A stretch of 13,494 nucleotides of DNA, from assembly GCA_023432025.1 (NCBI GenBank), contig JAEYVE010000064.1:1-13494 (forward strand). Reading direction: 5' to 3'. The first letter of the stretch is position 1. Each line of letters begins with the position of its first letter. This document shows, one piece after another, positions 7,110 to 13,449 of the stretch. The position numbers and the translations under genes were made by a program. This DNA is from Pseudomonadota bacterium (lineage in GTDB: Bacteria > Myxococcota_A > Polyangia > Polyangiales > Polyangiaceae). The notes beneath the pieces are model-generated. The model was not told where the DNA came from. It saw only the letters and a list, made by a program, of their open reading frames with translations, and searched no databases.

Positions 7110-7240
7110 GTCATTTGGGGCTCGACCGGGCAGGGCCGGGCCCTGGCCGTCCACTCGACGGCGCGCTAGTGGGTTTTGGGGGAGTCGACGAAAGAGCGCC
7201 GTCATTCGCCGGAGGCGTTCGGTGCTCGAGGGGAGCAGTC

Positions 7241-7696
7241 ATGTTCGTCGCAGTCGGTCGTGTGGTGCTGCGGATCGTTGGCGCGCGGTCTCTGAAGGAC
7301 CGACGTCAGGTCGTGAGAAGCTACAAAGATCGCGTCAGAGCGCGCCTGGGCGTGTCCGTCGCAGAGGTGGGCGACGTGGAAAACCACCAGCTGGCTAGTT
7401 TGGGCGTCGCTGTCGTGGCTCGGGAGGGCGCGAGCGCAGAAGCCGCCTTGAGCTCCGCGTTCGCCATTGCGGAGCAGCTCGCCGGCGCTCTGGTCGTGGA
7501 CACGCGGCGCGAGGTGCTGCCTTTCCACGCTCTGGGCGGCCTTTGGGAAGGCGGAGGAGACGTTCCGGCTTCGGACCTTCCGTTTGGCTCCGCAGGCGCC
7601 TACGACGACGAAACGAAACGGAACGACCGGGACGGCGAACCCCGCCCACGAGCGGAAGGCGACGACCCGACGTTCGAGAGATGGAAGCGATCATGA
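7241..7696 (+). CDS. ylxP: YlxP family protein (DUF503)
   Basis: Residues 1-95 match the DUF503/YlxP family. A first strand (FVAVGRVVLRI) is followed by SLKDRRQVVRS (17-27, the family's 'SLK.KR..v..l' helix), then VSVAEVGDVENHQLASLGVAVV (38-59) and a final strand before about residue 95. The family fold is ferredoxin-like. B. subtilis YlxP is encoded between infB and rbfA, as here, and is thought to act with ribosome maturation, although its biochemical role is not settled. ATG at 7241 has an excellent GAGGGGAG at 7228-7235. Residues about 96-151 are an extra charged, Gly/Asp/Arg-rich tail absent from the roughly 95-residue typical members. Its last codons overlap the rbfA start (ATGA), so translation is coupled. 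A 209-bp gap with hairpins separates it from infB. Confidence 0.88.
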   Translation: MFVAVGRVVLRIVGARSLKDRRQVVRSYKDRVRARLGVSVAEVGDVENHQLASLGVAVVAREGASAEAALSSAFAIAEQLAGALVVDTRREVLPFHALGGLWEGGGDVPASDLPFGSAGAYDDETKRNDRDGEPRPRAEGDDPTFERWKRS

Positions 7697-8103
7697 GCTC
7701 CGCGATTCGCACCAAGCGCCTCGAAGGCACCATTCGCAAATACCTGAGCGCCGAGCTCGCGCGCGACGTGGCCGATCCGCGCCTCTTGGCGCTGTACATT
7801 CACGACGTGTCGGTGACGCAAGATCTCAGCCTCGCCACCGTCACGGTCCGTCTTCTCGTGGGCGGAGAGGAAGACAGCGAACGCAAGGCGGTCCTCGCCG
7901 TGCTGACGCGCCTCACTCCGCGCCTGCGCTCGGTGCTCGCACCACAGCTTCGTATGCGTCGCGTGCCGGATTTGCGCTTCCGCTACGACGTGGGCACGGA
8001 TCACGCGCAACGCATCGAGAAAGTCCTGCGCGAAATCCGCGAAGAGGACGCGGCGCGAAAGGCAACGCTCGAAAAAGACGAAGAGCCCCAAAGCAACGAC
8101 TGA
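7693..8103 (+). CDS. rbfA: 30S ribosome-binding factor RbfA
   Basis: RbfA binds 16S rRNA near the 5' helix during late 30S maturation and aids cold adaptation. The 136 residues show the KH-like RbfA core: an N-terminal helix TKRLEGTIRKYLSAELAR (7-24), DPRLLALYIHDVSVTQDLSLATVTVRLL (28-55), and the C-terminal LRMRRVPDLRFRYDVG (86-101) with helix RIEKVLREIREED. A charged tail (120-136) ends the protein. ATG at 7693 overlaps the ylxP stop and has GGAAG at 7683-7687; an in-frame ATG at 7681 would leave almost no room for a ribosome-binding site. It ends the operon. truB and rpsO, which follow in E. coli, are absent, and a strong terminator lies 100 bp downstream. Confidence 0.95.
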   Translation: MSSAIRTKRLEGTIRKYLSAELARDVADPRLLALYIHDVSVTQDLSLATVTVRLLVGGEEDSERKAVLAVLTRLTPRLRSVLAPQLRMRRVPDLRFRYDVGTDHAQRIEKVLREIREEDAARKATLEKDEEPQSND

Positions 8104-8127
8104 GAACATTTCGCTCCGGGCGGCGTC

Positions 8128-8192
8128 CCGTCCGTCGTCGTCTTCTTCTTGACGACGTGACGCTGTCGGCGGCGGCGACGGCGCTCGGACGG
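8128..8192. other. inverted repeats in the rbfA 3' region
   Basis: CCGTCCG at 8128-8134 is complementary to CGGACGG at 8186-8192. Inside it, CGTCGTC (8136-8142) and GACGACG (8151-8157) flank a TTCTTCTT loop. These could form a branched structure in the rbfA 3' untranslated RNA ahead of the main terminator. No coding potential is apparent here. Confidence 0.3.
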
Positions 8193-8203
8193 CGAATGTG
8201 CAC

Positions 8204-8244
8204 GAACGAAGAAAGCCCGCGCGAAGCGCGGGCTTTCTTCGTTC
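8204..8244. terminator. bidirectional terminator between rbfA and the ompA-like gene
   Basis: A perfect 19-bp stem (8204-8222 with 8226-8244) carries a three-base GAA loop. A GC-rich core is flanked by a GAAGAAA run on the 5' side and a TTTCTTC run on the 3' side, so either strand gives a GC hairpin followed by a U-rich stretch. It lies between two convergent genes, 100 bp after rbfA and 66 bp after the ompA-like gene, and very likely ends both transcripts. Confidence 0.88.
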
Positions 8245-8310
8245 CATCACGAAAGGCGGGCGTCGTGGCCAGCGCTCCGCGACCGGAGACGCTGGGCGCG
8301 GCGCTTCGGC

Positions 8311-10755
8311 TCAGTCGCGCTCGACCACGATGAGCTGCACGCGGCGGTTGCGGGCGCGATTGGCGTCCGAAACGTTCGGCATGAGCGGCTTGTCGGGGCC
8401 ATAACCCTTGGCCGTGAGGCGGCTCGGATTCACGCCGAGGGTCACCAAGGCTTTGACCACGGCTTCGGCGCGCTGGTGGCTCAGCTTGCGATTGTGCTCG
8501 GCGCCGCCCGTATCGTCCGTGTGGCCTTGGATCTCGATGCGGGTGATTTCCGCGTGCTGCTTCAGCGCCTCCGCGATCTCCTCGATGATGACCTCGGAGT
8601 CGGGCTGAATTTCCGCCGAGCCGTGCAGGAAGTGCACCTGCTTTTTCAGCTTCAGCTCGCGCGCCGTCACGATGACGTTGGGCTGCTCGGGCCGCTTGTT
8701 CAAGTGCATGCGCGCCTCGACGTCCTTGCGGGTTTCGAGGTTGAACGTCGTGACCGACGTCATGTAGCCCGGCGCGTTTGCCGTGATTTTGGCGGAGCCC
8801 AGCGGGACGTTGCGGAACTGGAACGCGCCCGAGGCGTCCGCAGAGAGCTCCAGCTCCCTGCCGAGCTTGTCCGTGATTTTCACGGTCGCGCCCGCCACCG
8901 GCGAGTTGGTTTCGGCGTCCAGCAGCATGCCGGTGATGTTCACCACCTTGGGCAGCTCTTCGAGCTTGCACTCCATCGGGACCTCGATGTCGCCCGAGCC
9001 AGCGACGCGTCCTGGCGTCGTGGGCGAAGCGCCCGGGGTCGGGGCGCCGTTGGGCTCCTCCAAGTCGCCCACGAGGCTCGGCGCCGGACTACTGGACGTG
9101 GTGCTGCCCGGCGTACTGCTGGGCACCGTGACGGTGCACGAGCCGCGCTTGTAGCCCTCGGCGAACACGACGAGCGTGTACGTGCCCGGCTCCAGATCCG
9201 CCGAGCGGAACGAGCCGTTCGCGTTCGCGACCATGCCGGTGAGCGGGCGACCGTCGTAGCGCAACGTGGCGTCCGGGATGGGCGCGCCCGTGTTGGCGTC
9301 CGTCACGGTGCCGACGAGGACGCGCCGCGGGGCGGCGACGACGGGGGCCGCCACCTCGACCTTGCGAATGACCGGCTCGGGCGGAACGGTATCCACCGCG
9401 TACGCCACGCCGAACCAAAGCATGTAGGGTAGCTCCGGCGTCGTTTCTTCGAGGAACGTGCTCGTACCGCTGACACCGATGTCCACGGCGGCCGAAAGAG
9501 CCAGGCCCGAGCCGCTCCACGGAAAAACGCGCGTGCCGAGGCTCAGACGCGAGGGCGTGGTGGCGTACCCAGCGTCCGTGGCCAGACACCTGTCGCCGCG
9601 ATCTGCGGCGCCGTCGATGTTGCAAACGTAACCCTGACGATTGACCGGAACGTCCACCGTGTACTCGAGGAACGGACGCACGTACTCGTGGATGTACTCC
9701 GCGCCGATGCCGAGCTCGAGGCTGTCCACGCGTGAAATACCGAGGCCGAAGCGCTCGGTGCGCTCGATGGGCTGACCGCGCCCCGCCGGAGGTGCGGTGG
9801 TTTCCAGGTCCTCGACCATGGAGGCCGAGTTGTCGAAGAAGTAGCCCGTGTTCGCGTGAAAGCGCAGCGGAATGCGGTCGGCTTCGCGCCTCCGGTTGTT
9901 CAGATCCAAGGTGCCGAGGGCGCGCAGCGCAAAGCTGGTGCTGCCGCCGTCCAGGCCAACGCCTCCCGTCCCGTTGAAGAGCACGAGCTCGGCTTCACCA
10001 CCGAAGGAGAACAGCTTGTCTGGCTCGGCCGGAGTGAACACTTTCACGCCGAGGTTCGCGTCCCCGAGCACTTGGAGAAGACGCGGGTTGCTCAGATCGT
10101 TGGAAGAAGCGCTGTTGTAGAGCCCAGCGTACGCCTCCAAGAACGGAAAGGGCGTGGCGGACAACGTGACGTTTCCTGCAATGTGGTCGACGCTGTCACC
10201 GACGCGCGTGGCTCCCGACGCGCGATCACGACAGGGCGCTTCGCTCGTGCACAGGAAGTCCGAGCCCGAATAGAACCCGCCCGTCACACCGAAGCGAAAC
10301 GTGCCCTTCGGGCCCGAGCCAGCCTGATGTACCCGCAAGAGACCTACCGACCCGCGCAGGGAGTTCTGCTCGTGCAAACCTTCGCGGCGCACCCAGCGCC
10401 GGTACTCCGACTGCGCCTCGTCCGAGTCCGCCCCGTCGACGTCGTTCAAGCCCGTGGGGTCCGCGCTGGCGGACGCGCTGCCGCCCAAGAGGTCGACGCT
10501 ACCTGCAGCCGAGCCTTGAACGCTGCCACCCTGTTGAGCGCTGGTGCCTTGTTGAGCGCTGGTGCCTTGTGGCGAAGCGGCGCTCGCGTCCGGTGCCGGC
10601 TGCGCACGCCACGAAGGATCCGTCGCCGGCTGCGCGGGCGTGGTCGACTCCGGCAGAGGTGGCGGCGGGGGTGGGGGCGGAGTTTGCGCCGACGCGATGG
10701 AGGGGACGGCGAGCCAGCCAAGCAGTGCGTAAGAAGCGAATCGGTGCTTTTGCAT
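8311..10755 (-). CDS. OmpA-family outer-membrane protein with beta-barrel and carboxypeptidase-regulatory-like domains
   Basis: This encodes 814 residues. A signal peptide (1-23, cleavage near SIASA-Q) precedes polyproline (PPPPPPPPL) and a Ser/Gln/Ala-rich linker to about 115. Residues 130-455 alternate polar and hydrophobic stretches, as in an outer-membrane beta-barrel, with two cysteine pairs (169/175, 378/390). Two carboxypeptidase-regulatory-like beta-sandwich domains follow (about 477-545 and 605-684; G.V.D..TG.PI.DA...). A Ser/Thr/Pro linker separates them. The C-terminal OmpA domain (700-814) has GHTDDTG (744-750), N755, LSHQRAEAV and GYGPDKP. Asp747 and Arg762 occupy the positions that bind diaminopimelate in OmpA, so it should anchor the outer membrane to peptidoglycan. 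The start at 10755 is chosen because it gives the signal peptide; an upstream in-frame start would bury it. It is a single-gene unit. What the barrel transports or binds is unknown. Confidence 0.85.
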   Translation of the reverse strand: MQKHRFASYALLGWLAVPSIASAQTPPPPPPPPLPESTTPAQPATDPSWRAQPAPDASAASPQGTSAQQGTSAQQGGSVQGSAAGSVDLLGGSASASADPTGLNDVDGADSDEAQSEYRRWVRREGLHEQNSLRGSVGLLRVHQAGSGPKGTFRFGVTGGFYSGSDFLCTSEAPCRDRASGATRVGDSVDHIAGNVTLSATPFPFLEAYAGLYNSASSNDLSNPRLLQVLGDANLGVKVFTPAEPDKLFSFGGEAELVLFNGTGGVGLDGGSTSFALRALGTLDLNNRRREADRIPLRFHANTGYFFDNSASMVEDLETTAPPAGRGQPIERTERFGLGISRVDSLELGIGAEYIHEYVRPFLEYTVDVPVNRQGYVCNIDGAADRGDRCLATDAGYATTPSRLSLGTRVFPWSGSGLALSAAVDIGVSGTSTFLEETTPELPYMLWFGVAYAVDTVPPEPVIRKVEVAAPVVAAPRRVLVGTVTDANTGAPIPDATLRYDGRPLTGMVANANGSFRSADLEPGTYTLVVFAEGYKRGSCTVTVPSSTPGSTTSSSPAPSLVGDLEEPNGAPTPGASPTTPGRVAGSGDIEVPMECKLEELPKVVNITGMLLDAETNSPVAGATVKITDKLGRELELSADASGAFQFRNVPLGSAKITANAPGYMTSVTTFNLETRKDVEARMHLNKRPEQPNVIVTARELKLKKQVHFLHGSAEIQPDSEVIIEEIAEALKQHAEITRIEIQGHTDDTGGAEHNRKLSHQRAEAVVKALVTLGVNPSRLTAKGYGPDKPLMPNVSDANRARNRRVQLIVVERD
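10531..10566 (-). repeat. 18-bp tandem repeat in the ompA-like gene
   Basis: Two adjacent 18-bp units (10531-10548 and 10549-10566, 17 of 18 bases identical) encode GTSAQQ twice at residues 64-75, with a degenerate third copy (GGSVQG) after them. It lies in the disordered linker after the signal peptide. The unit length keeps frame, so copy-number change would be tolerated. Confidence 0.8.
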
Positions 10756-11029
10756 GTTCCTCAGCGGGAGCGCCGTTTTCTGGGCTCCATCGGGGGGCCG
10801 GGGCGGGCACCCTCCCACACGATGCCGGGGGTTCTATCATTCTTCTCCTCCAAATCCGACGCTCCTCTCGCTTCGGGGGCCGCACAAAACCTCTGGGCGG
10901 AGGACGCTCCCGGGATGCGTGGTCCGCCGAGGGTGGCGCTTTTTGGTCGACTCCGTTTATCGTGCTCGAACCGGCCCTCTGGCTTGTAGCGTTCGAGGGT
11001 TTTCCCGGTGCAGCAGCGGAGCGCAACCC
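10756..11029. other. divergent intergenic region (ompA-like / ABC ATPase)
   Basis: These 274 bp must hold both divergent promoters, but I see no good match to a sigma-70 or sigma-54 consensus on either strand. A G-run cluster at about 10790-10807 (six, four and three Gs) and an AT-richer patch around 10940-10965 (CTTTTTGGTCG, CCGTTTATCG) are the visible features. The ATPase frame is open through this region, but the translation there shows no recognisable protein. Confidence 0.4.
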
Positions 11030-11995
11030 GTGTCCAGTGACCTCATCGTCGTCGACAACTTGAGGAAGGAGTTTCGCCTCGGACTAACCCGCAAGCGCGT
11101 GCTCGCCGTGCAGGGGATTTCGTTTTCGGTCCGGCAGGGCGTCATTTTCGGTTTCCTGGGGCCCAACGGCGCTGGAAAAACGACGACCCTCAAGATGCTG
11201 ACGGGGCTGATCCGCCCAACCTCCGGGCACGCTTCGCTCTTCGGACACCCCATCCCGAGCCCCAAGGCGATGCGTCAGATCGGCTTTTTGCCGGAAAATC
11301 CCTACATCTATCCTTATCTCACGCCCACCGAGTTCGTCGAAATGTGCGGCAGGTTGTCCGGTCTTCGAGGCAAAGCCGTGCGCGACCGCGCGCGCGCCGT
11401 GCTCGAGCGGACCGGCGTGGCTTACGCCGCGGACCGTCCCGCGCGGCGCCTCTCCAAGGGGATGCTGCAACGTACGGGGCTGGCAGCTGCGCTCGTGGCG
11501 GACCCCGAGCTCCTCATCTTGGACGAGCCCATGAGCGGGCTCGATCCGGTGGGACGCAAAGAGGTCAAAGACATCATCATCGACGAACGTCGCAACGGAC
11601 GTACGATTTTCTTCTCGACGCATATTTTGAGTGACGTCGAGACGCTGTGCGACGACGTGACCATCCTCCGCAAGGGACAAATCGTCGTGCGCGGCCGCCT
11701 GGACGAGCTTTTGCGGCGCGAGGCGCAGCGTTGCACGGTGCTGCTGAACGACGCGAACGAGCTCGTCGACGAGTTCGCGCGCTCTGTTGGACACGGCGTG
11801 ACGCGTCACGGCGCGCGCCTGCAGATCGACATCGAGGGCCGCGCGCTCGTGCAGCCCCTGCTCGAGCATGCGCTGCGTTCCGGGGTGGAGGTGGAGGCGG
11901 TGACCCCACACCATGAAACGCTCGAAGAGCTGTTCATACGCGAGGCCATCGCCGGCGCCGATCCCGCGCCAGGCGCTTCTGCGCCCCGTGCCTGA
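11030..11995 (+). CDS. ABC transporter ATP-binding protein (ABC-2 / CcmA-like)
   Basis: This 321-residue nucleotide-binding subunit would power export or membrane remodelling with a separate permease. It has Walker A GPNGAGKT (44-51), a Q-loop region at FLPENP (87-91) where Glu89 replaces the usual Gln, signature LSKGM (141-145, the variant common in ABC-2 exporters), Walker B LLILDEP (161-167), D-loop SGLD (169-172) and the H-loop histidine at 198 (STHIL). Residues 225-305 form the C-terminal extension typical of ABC-2-type ATPases. The GTG start at 11030 has GGAG at 11018-11021 with 8-nt spacing and lies just before the IVVDNLRKEF strand that opens the domain. No permease is adjacent: the upstream gene is divergent and the next gene is on the other strand. 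The substrate cannot be inferred. Confidence 0.92.
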   Translation: MSSDLIVVDNLRKEFRLGLTRKRVLAVQGISFSVRQGVIFGFLGPNGAGKTTTLKMLTGLIRPTSGHASLFGHPIPSPKAMRQIGFLPENPYIYPYLTPTEFVEMCGRLSGLRGKAVRDRARAVLERTGVAYAADRPARRLSKGMLQRTGLAAALVADPELLILDEPMSGLDPVGRKEVKDIIIDERRNGRTIFFSTHILSDVETLCDDVTILRKGQIVVRGRLDELLRREAQRCTVLLNDANELVDEFARSVGHGVTRHGARLQIDIEGRALVQPLLEHALRSGVEVEAVTPHHETLEELFIREAIAGADPAPGASAPRA

Positions 11996-12018
11996 AGCGT
12001 CTTGCAGACGGTCTCAGG
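11991..12018. terminator. nested hairpin overlapping two convergent stop codons
   Basis: CCTGA (11991-11995) pairs with TCAGG (12014-12018), and inside them CGTCT (11998-12002) pairs with AGACG (12006-12010) around a TGC loop. The ATPase stop codon (11993-11995) and the complement of the DUF393 stop codon (12014-12016) sit opposite each other in the outer stem. No T-tract follows on either strand, so intrinsic termination would be weak. Confidence 0.4.
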
Positions 12019-12439
12019 TGTCCTTGACCTCGTCGATGAATTTTCGCCTGTGACGAGGCTCGGGGAGCATGCAGACGTCGCTCTGTCCGAACCAATCGTA
12101 GCGACTGCGGGCCACGAGACGATACACGGCATCCGTCAGGGGGCGAGGGAGCAAGCCGAGCCAGCGCGCCGCGCGGTACCCGCCACCCAAGCACGACAGA
12201 GCGTGGAAAACCGCGCGACTTCTGTCCAAGAGCCGCTCGTGGGGCCCCTGATAGTCCGCAACCACGTAGATGGTGTCGAGGTCCGATGCGTTACGACCGT
12301 AGCGAGCCAACACGTCCCGCGCGAGCTCGCTCTGGAGCGGCGCGAAGAGCAATCGGTCGGCGGTGTCGCGCTTCAAGAGAAACTGGTTCGACCGGTTGCA
12401 CAGGCCGCAGACGCCGTCGAAGAGAACGAGCTCAGCCAT
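12014..12439 (-). CDS. DUF393 / DCC-family putative thiol-disulfide oxidoreductase
   Basis: This 141-residue protein has the family's N-terminal motif FDGVCGLCN (7-15), with Asp8, Cys11 and Cys14 forming the D-x-x-C-x-x-C that names the DCC family. Further on it has the conserved block YRLVARSRYDWFG (106-118) followed by DVCMLP and RRKFID near the C-terminus. The CxxC arrangement resembles thioredoxin-like redox centres, but no substrate is established. No signal peptide or membrane span is seen, so it should be cytoplasmic. ATG at 12439 is preceded by AGGAG (complement of 12446-12450) with 6-nt spacing. It stands alone, convergent with the ABC ATPase and divergent from the next gene. The family call is firm and the enzymatic role is not. 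Confidence 0.9.
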   Translation of the reverse strand: MAELVLFDGVCGLCNRSNQFLLKRDTADRLLFAPLQSELARDVLARYGRNASDLDTIYVVADYQGPHERLLDRSRAVFHALSCLGGGYRAARWLGLLPRPLTDAVYRLVARSRYDWFGQSDVCMLPEPRHRRKFIDEVKDT

Positions 12440-12555
12440 GGAGCGCTCCTGCGCGTGTCATCAGGGTGTGAGCGTCGCCAGAATGACGCACCGTGGCAAC
12501 GTTCGAGCGAACGATATTGGGGCACGGCGGAGGGGTGAGGAGTCATGCGACCGCG

Positions 12556-12590
12556 CGTCCACGTGTCCGCGAGGCGACCACATGTCCGCG
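12556..12590 (+). promoter_or_regulatory. paired 16-bp direct repeats upstream of the membrane-anchored protein gene
   Basis: CGTCCACGTGTCCGCG at 12556-12571 and CGACCACATGTCCGCG at 12575-12590 match at 14 of 16 positions and start 19 bp apart. They lie in the 198-bp divergent region, 48 bp before the GTG at 12638 and next to an AT-rich patch (12591-12618) that could hold a -10 element. Spacing near two helical turns suggests a two-site operator. This is inference; no regulator is identified. Confidence 0.4.
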
Positions 12591-12637
12591 GATCTAGGTA
12601 AAAAATAGGGCTTTTCTGACGGCATGCGCGTTGCTAA

Positions 12638-13441
12638 GTGCCGCCGTTGATGGCGATCGCGACTTACTCTGCCGTGCTTGGTGCGTTGGTCGCGCTCTTG
12701 GCCTTTCTACTGCCCGACCCGGGTCGAAGCGAGCTCTGGAAAAACGCTGCGCGCTCGCCGGTGCTCCAAGAAGGGCCCCTTCACCTCGTGCCGACGAGCA
12801 GCGGCACGTCGGCCGTCGACGACGCGCGCGATCGTGCATTGATCGAAGCGCATCCGGTGTGCGTGGCCTCACGTGTTTGGTCCTCCGGAGAAATGTCGGA
12901 CACCGTCTACTACCGCTATCGCCGCGACGGCGAGCGGCTGACGGTCGGCTACTTCGTGCATTGGTCCACCGAACGTCCTTGGGGCAAGAACTTCCTCACT
13001 TACTCGGTGGTGCCGGCTCTTCTGGTGGACGCGGTGTACAGCCACGGGCTCTTCGTGCTGCCCGGCGCGCGTGACTTCATGTACGGCCCCGGGGACGTCG
13101 AGGGGGCCTCCGTCACCTATTACGAAGAACCGAGCGGCGCGCTCGTGCCCGCGAGCGCTCAGGCGGAAGACGGCACACACGGGTTGGTCACCTTGGAGAG
13201 CCGGGATCTCGACGCGGGCGGACGGACGGCGCTCGTGACGGAAGTTTGGAGCCACCAGCTCGGCGCTCGAGGCGCGGCGCGCGACTTCGAACGGTCCGAA
13301 GCGCTCCACGGCAAGCGCTGCTTTTCGGGGGAGTCGCTGCGTCCTCTCACCGAGGCCGTGACGAGCGCATTCGAGCTCGGTACCCCCGAGGCGCCGTTGC
13401 GCGCCAAGCCCGCGTGGCGCCTCGACCGTACGCTGCTTTGA
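12638..13441 (+). CDS. Membrane-anchored or exported protein of unknown function
   Basis: I do not recognise this 267-residue protein. Residues 5-25 form a single hydrophobic segment (signal anchor or uncleaved signal peptide) followed by a Pro/Asp/Arg-containing hinge. The rest is soluble and would lie in the periplasm. The most structured part (about 85-165) is rich in aromatic residues: VYYRYRRDGERLTVGYFVHW, TERPWGKNF, VYSHGLFVLPGARDF and MYGPGDVEG, then VTYYEE and later TEVWSHQLG (201-209). Two cysteines (75 and 228) could form a disulfide. The codon usage and unbroken length support a real gene. GTG at 12638 is given as the start; ATG at 12650 is equally possible and removes four residues. 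Neither has a clear Shine-Dalgarno. Paired direct repeats lie upstream. The stop codon is followed after 8 bp by another start on the same strand. Confidence 0.75.
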   Translation: MPPLMAIATYSAVLGALVALLAFLLPDPGRSELWKNAARSPVLQEGPLHLVPTSSGTSAVDDARDRALIEAHPVCVASRVWSSGEMSDTVYYRYRRDGERLTVGYFVHWSTERPWGKNFLTYSVVPALLVDAVYSHGLFVLPGARDFMYGPGDVEGASVTYYEEPSGALVPASAQAEDGTHGLVTLESRDLDAGGRTALVTEVWSHQLGARGAARDFERSEALHGKRCFSGESLRPLTEAVTSAFELGTPEAPLRAKPAWRLDRTLL

Positions 13442-13449
13442 GGTCGCGC

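Noticed and set aside
4662..7205. 847-residue open frame on the minus strand opposite infB
   Set aside because: It covers the strongly supported infB core in antisense and shows only biased composition (Arg, Ala, Asp, His). No ribosome-binding site or domain was seen.
7031..7240. Upstream extension of the ylxP frame to the infB stop
   Set aside because: It would translate through two perfect hairpins into Pro/Arg-rich sequence. ATG at 7241 has a near-ideal ribosome-binding site and begins exactly at the DUF503 core.
9856..10989. 377-residue plus-strand frame opposite the ompA-like gene
   Set aside because: It is Arg-rich antisense shadow of a gene with signal peptide and recognisable domains. 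It has no motif support.
10756..11029. N-terminal extensions of the ompA-like gene (to 10818) and of the ABC ATPase (to 10754)
   Set aside because: The first would mask a clear signal peptide. The second adds low-complexity sequence before a GTG start that has a good Shine-Dalgarno.
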